From positions 32,550 to 96,549 of the forward strand of contig NZ_QUFI01000003.1 of NCBI RefSeq assembly GCF_003478505.1: a stretch of DNA of 64,000 nt, in the 5' to 3' direction. This DNA is from Clostridium sp. AF27-2AA. Lineage in GTDB: Bacteria; Bacillota; Clostridia; Lachnospirales; Lachnospiraceae. Position 1 is the first letter of the stretch; each line of letters starts with the position of its first letter. This document shows positions 63,148-64,000 of the stretch, one piece after another. A model generated the notes under the pieces. The model saw nothing but the letters and a program-made list of their open reading frames with translations, was not told where the DNA came from and did no database searches. Made by a program: the position numbers and the translations under genes.

Positions 63148-63690
63148 ATGGGCACCTGGAAAAGCCGGGGGCTGCGCGGCTCCACACTCGAGGATATAAT
63201 CAACCATACAAATGAAGTTTACCGGGAGAAAAAGCTGGCCCTGATCCAGAAAATCCCAACCCCGATCACGCCCATCACCATTGAAAAATCCACCAGGCAC
63301 ATCACTCTGGCTTACTTTGACCAGAAAAGTACCGTGGACTATATTGGAGCTGTACAGGGTATTCCGGTCTGCTTCGACGCGAAGGAATGCGCGGTAAAAA
63401 CCTTTCCGCTTCAAAACGTTCATGAGCATCAGATCCGGTTTATGAAAGAATTTGAAGAACAGGGAGGAATCGCCTTTATCATTCTTCATTTCACTGCGTT
63501 AGATGAATTGTATTATGTCCCATTTCATGATCTGGAAACCTTCTGGAAACGGATGCAGGACGGGGGCCGCAAGAGCTTCACCTACGATGAGGTCGATAAA
63601 AGCTATCAGATCCGCGCCAGCCGGGATATTCTGGTGCATTATCTGGAGACGATACAAAAAGACCTCACAGAACGAGATTCCGCACAATAA
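63148..63690 (+). CDS. recU: Holliday junction resolvase RecU
   Basis: 180 aa from ATG 63148, one base after the rluA-type stop; GGAGGG is 11 bases upstream. RGLRGSTLEDIINHTNEVY matches the RecU N-terminus; KIPTPITPI, KSTVDYIGAVQG with catalytic Asp/Glu/Lys residues (FDAKECAVKTFPL) and the EHQIRFMKEFEEQGGIAF segment are the resolvase core. Cleaves four-way junctions during recombination repair in low-GC Gram-positives. RecU is usually linked to a penicillin-binding protein gene in Bacillus; here the neighbour is a pseudouridine synthase. Confidence 0.9.
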   Translation: MGTWKSRGLRGSTLEDIINHTNEVYREKKLALIQKIPTPITPITIEKSTRHITLAYFDQKSTVDYIGAVQGIPVCFDAKECAVKTFPLQNVHEHQIRFMKEFEEQGGIAFIILHFTALDELYYVPFHDLETFWKRMQDGGRKSFTYDEVDKSYQIRASRDILVHYLETIQKDLTERDSAQ

Positions 63691-63719
63691 AAATTTAAGA
63701 GCGATATCAATATAGGTCC

Positions 63720-63899
63720 GAAGCCGGTAATCCCGGCATACCGCTGCGCAAAATATGGGTATTGTGTTCGGACGATGCAGCTGACAGCTGTTTGCGGATA
63801 GTCGGACTCGCCGTCCGCCTCCCTCAAACACCAGTCGCTGCATAGCCGGACACGTATACCCATATTTATGCTCCGTGGAATGCCGGGATAACCGGCTTC
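63720..63899. repeat. 180-bp imperfect palindrome (giant hairpin or MITE-like element)
   Basis: The left arm GAAGCCGGTAATCCCGGCAT (63720-63739) pairs with ATGCCGGGATAACCGGCTTC (63880-63899), 19 of 20. Pairing continues inwards: AATATGGGTAT near 63752 with ATACCCATATT near 63856, then ATGCAGC (63774 region) with GCTGCAT (63837), TGTTTG with CAAACA, and a closing GGAC-TCGCC-GTCC at 63804-63816. By eye most positions of the two about 87-base arms pair. No credible ORF. Could be a structured RNA, a double-stranded-RNA-like processing site, a mobile palindromic repeat, or the terminator of an operon that begins upstream. Confidence 0.8.
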
Positions 63900-63933
63900 T
63901 GCTGTATTGGCCCCGCTACGAGAGAAATAAAAT

Positions 63934-63994
63934 CAGCCAGAACGGTACTGATAAAAGCCATAATTTCCAGCTTTTACCAGTAGCATTCTGGCTG
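63934..63994. repeat. Second long hairpin, with T run
   Basis: CAGCCAGAACGGTACTGATA (63934 onwards) pairs with TACCAGTAGCATTCTGGCTG (ending 63994), 22 of 25 including the inner AAAAGC/GCTTTT; loop of 11 bases, followed by TGTTTT. May be an unusually long terminator for recU or for a minus-strand gene beyond the window, or a partner of the larger palindrome. Confidence 0.65.
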
Positions 63995-64000
63995 TGTTTT

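Noticed and set aside
63639..63863. Minus-strand frames over the palindrome
   Set aside because: They run through the inverted repeat and the tail of recU; no RBS or recognisable protein.
1..64000. tRNA, rRNA, CRISPR, prophage and insertion sequence features
   Set aside because: Looked for on both strands by eye; no convincing examples were seen. Short or divergent RNAs could be missed without a covariance search.

Overview
The window reads as chromosomal DNA of a spore-forming, obligately fermentative member of the Clostridia, most likely a gut Lachnospiraceae. The grounds are a PolC-type replicase, an alpha/beta-type small acid-soluble spore protein, YlbJ, PdaA and a SpoIID-like protein, the ScpA/ScpB/HflX, CoaD/RsmD and RecU sets typical of Firmicutes, several iron-containing alcohol dehydrogenases, a bifurcation-type Etf/lactate dehydrogenase operon, a Rex-like redox operator and strong AGGAGG ribosome binding sites. 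No rRNA, tRNA, CRISPR array, prophage or insertion sequence was recognised. Genus cannot be fixed from the sequence alone.

Layout. 1-9.9 kb: 3' part of polC, a PfkB-type kinase and uridine kinase (nucleoside salvage), an NhaC-family antiporter with an isoaspartyl dipeptidase, and a GGDEF membrane protein overlapping a small Smr protein. 9.95-15.7 kb: a long AT-rich control region (30-bp palindrome, two promoters, a leader whose ends can pair and which carries an 8-codon ORF) followed by acyl-CoA dehydrogenase, etfB, etfA, a GlcD/LctD-type oxidoreductase and a FadR-type GntR regulator. 15.7-17.5 kb: a decaying minus-strand cluster (NTF2-like ORF, internally deleted SDR, N-terminally truncated Fe-ADH) next to a MocR regulator. 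19.2-28.8 kb: transglutaminase-fold protein plus partner, a permease-like gene remnant, MerR regulator with its target reductase, BioY, oleate hydratase, Fe-ADH and the deacetylase PdaA.

29-45.8 kb: D,D-carboxypeptidase, metallophosphoesterase, the scpA-scpB-dut-TPR-hflX run, a SpoIID/peptidoglycan-binding protein, carA and a carB that carries an extra C-terminal flavin-oxidase-like domain, DegV, a small secreted eight-cysteine peptide, a highly expressed-looking alcohol dehydrogenase behind a Rex-like box, and an SLC13-type permease. 45.9-63.7 kb: a ParE/ParC pair, asd, galM, SASP, rsmD-coaD, a coiled-coil protein convergent with ylbJ, and an RNA-modification/DNA-repair run (RsmF-like, RsuA-like, HAD, YgiQ, SDR, membrane protein, RluA-like, RecU). 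The last 310 bases contain no credible gene but hold a 180-bp imperfect palindrome and a second 61-bp hairpin.

Most of the window is ordinary housekeeping DNA. The items most worth a second look are the CarB fusion, the 8-Cys secreted peptide, the giant palindrome at the right edge, and the leader of the acyl-CoA dehydrogenase/Etf/lactate dehydrogenase operon. All family assignments come from reading protein motifs by eye; no database search was run.
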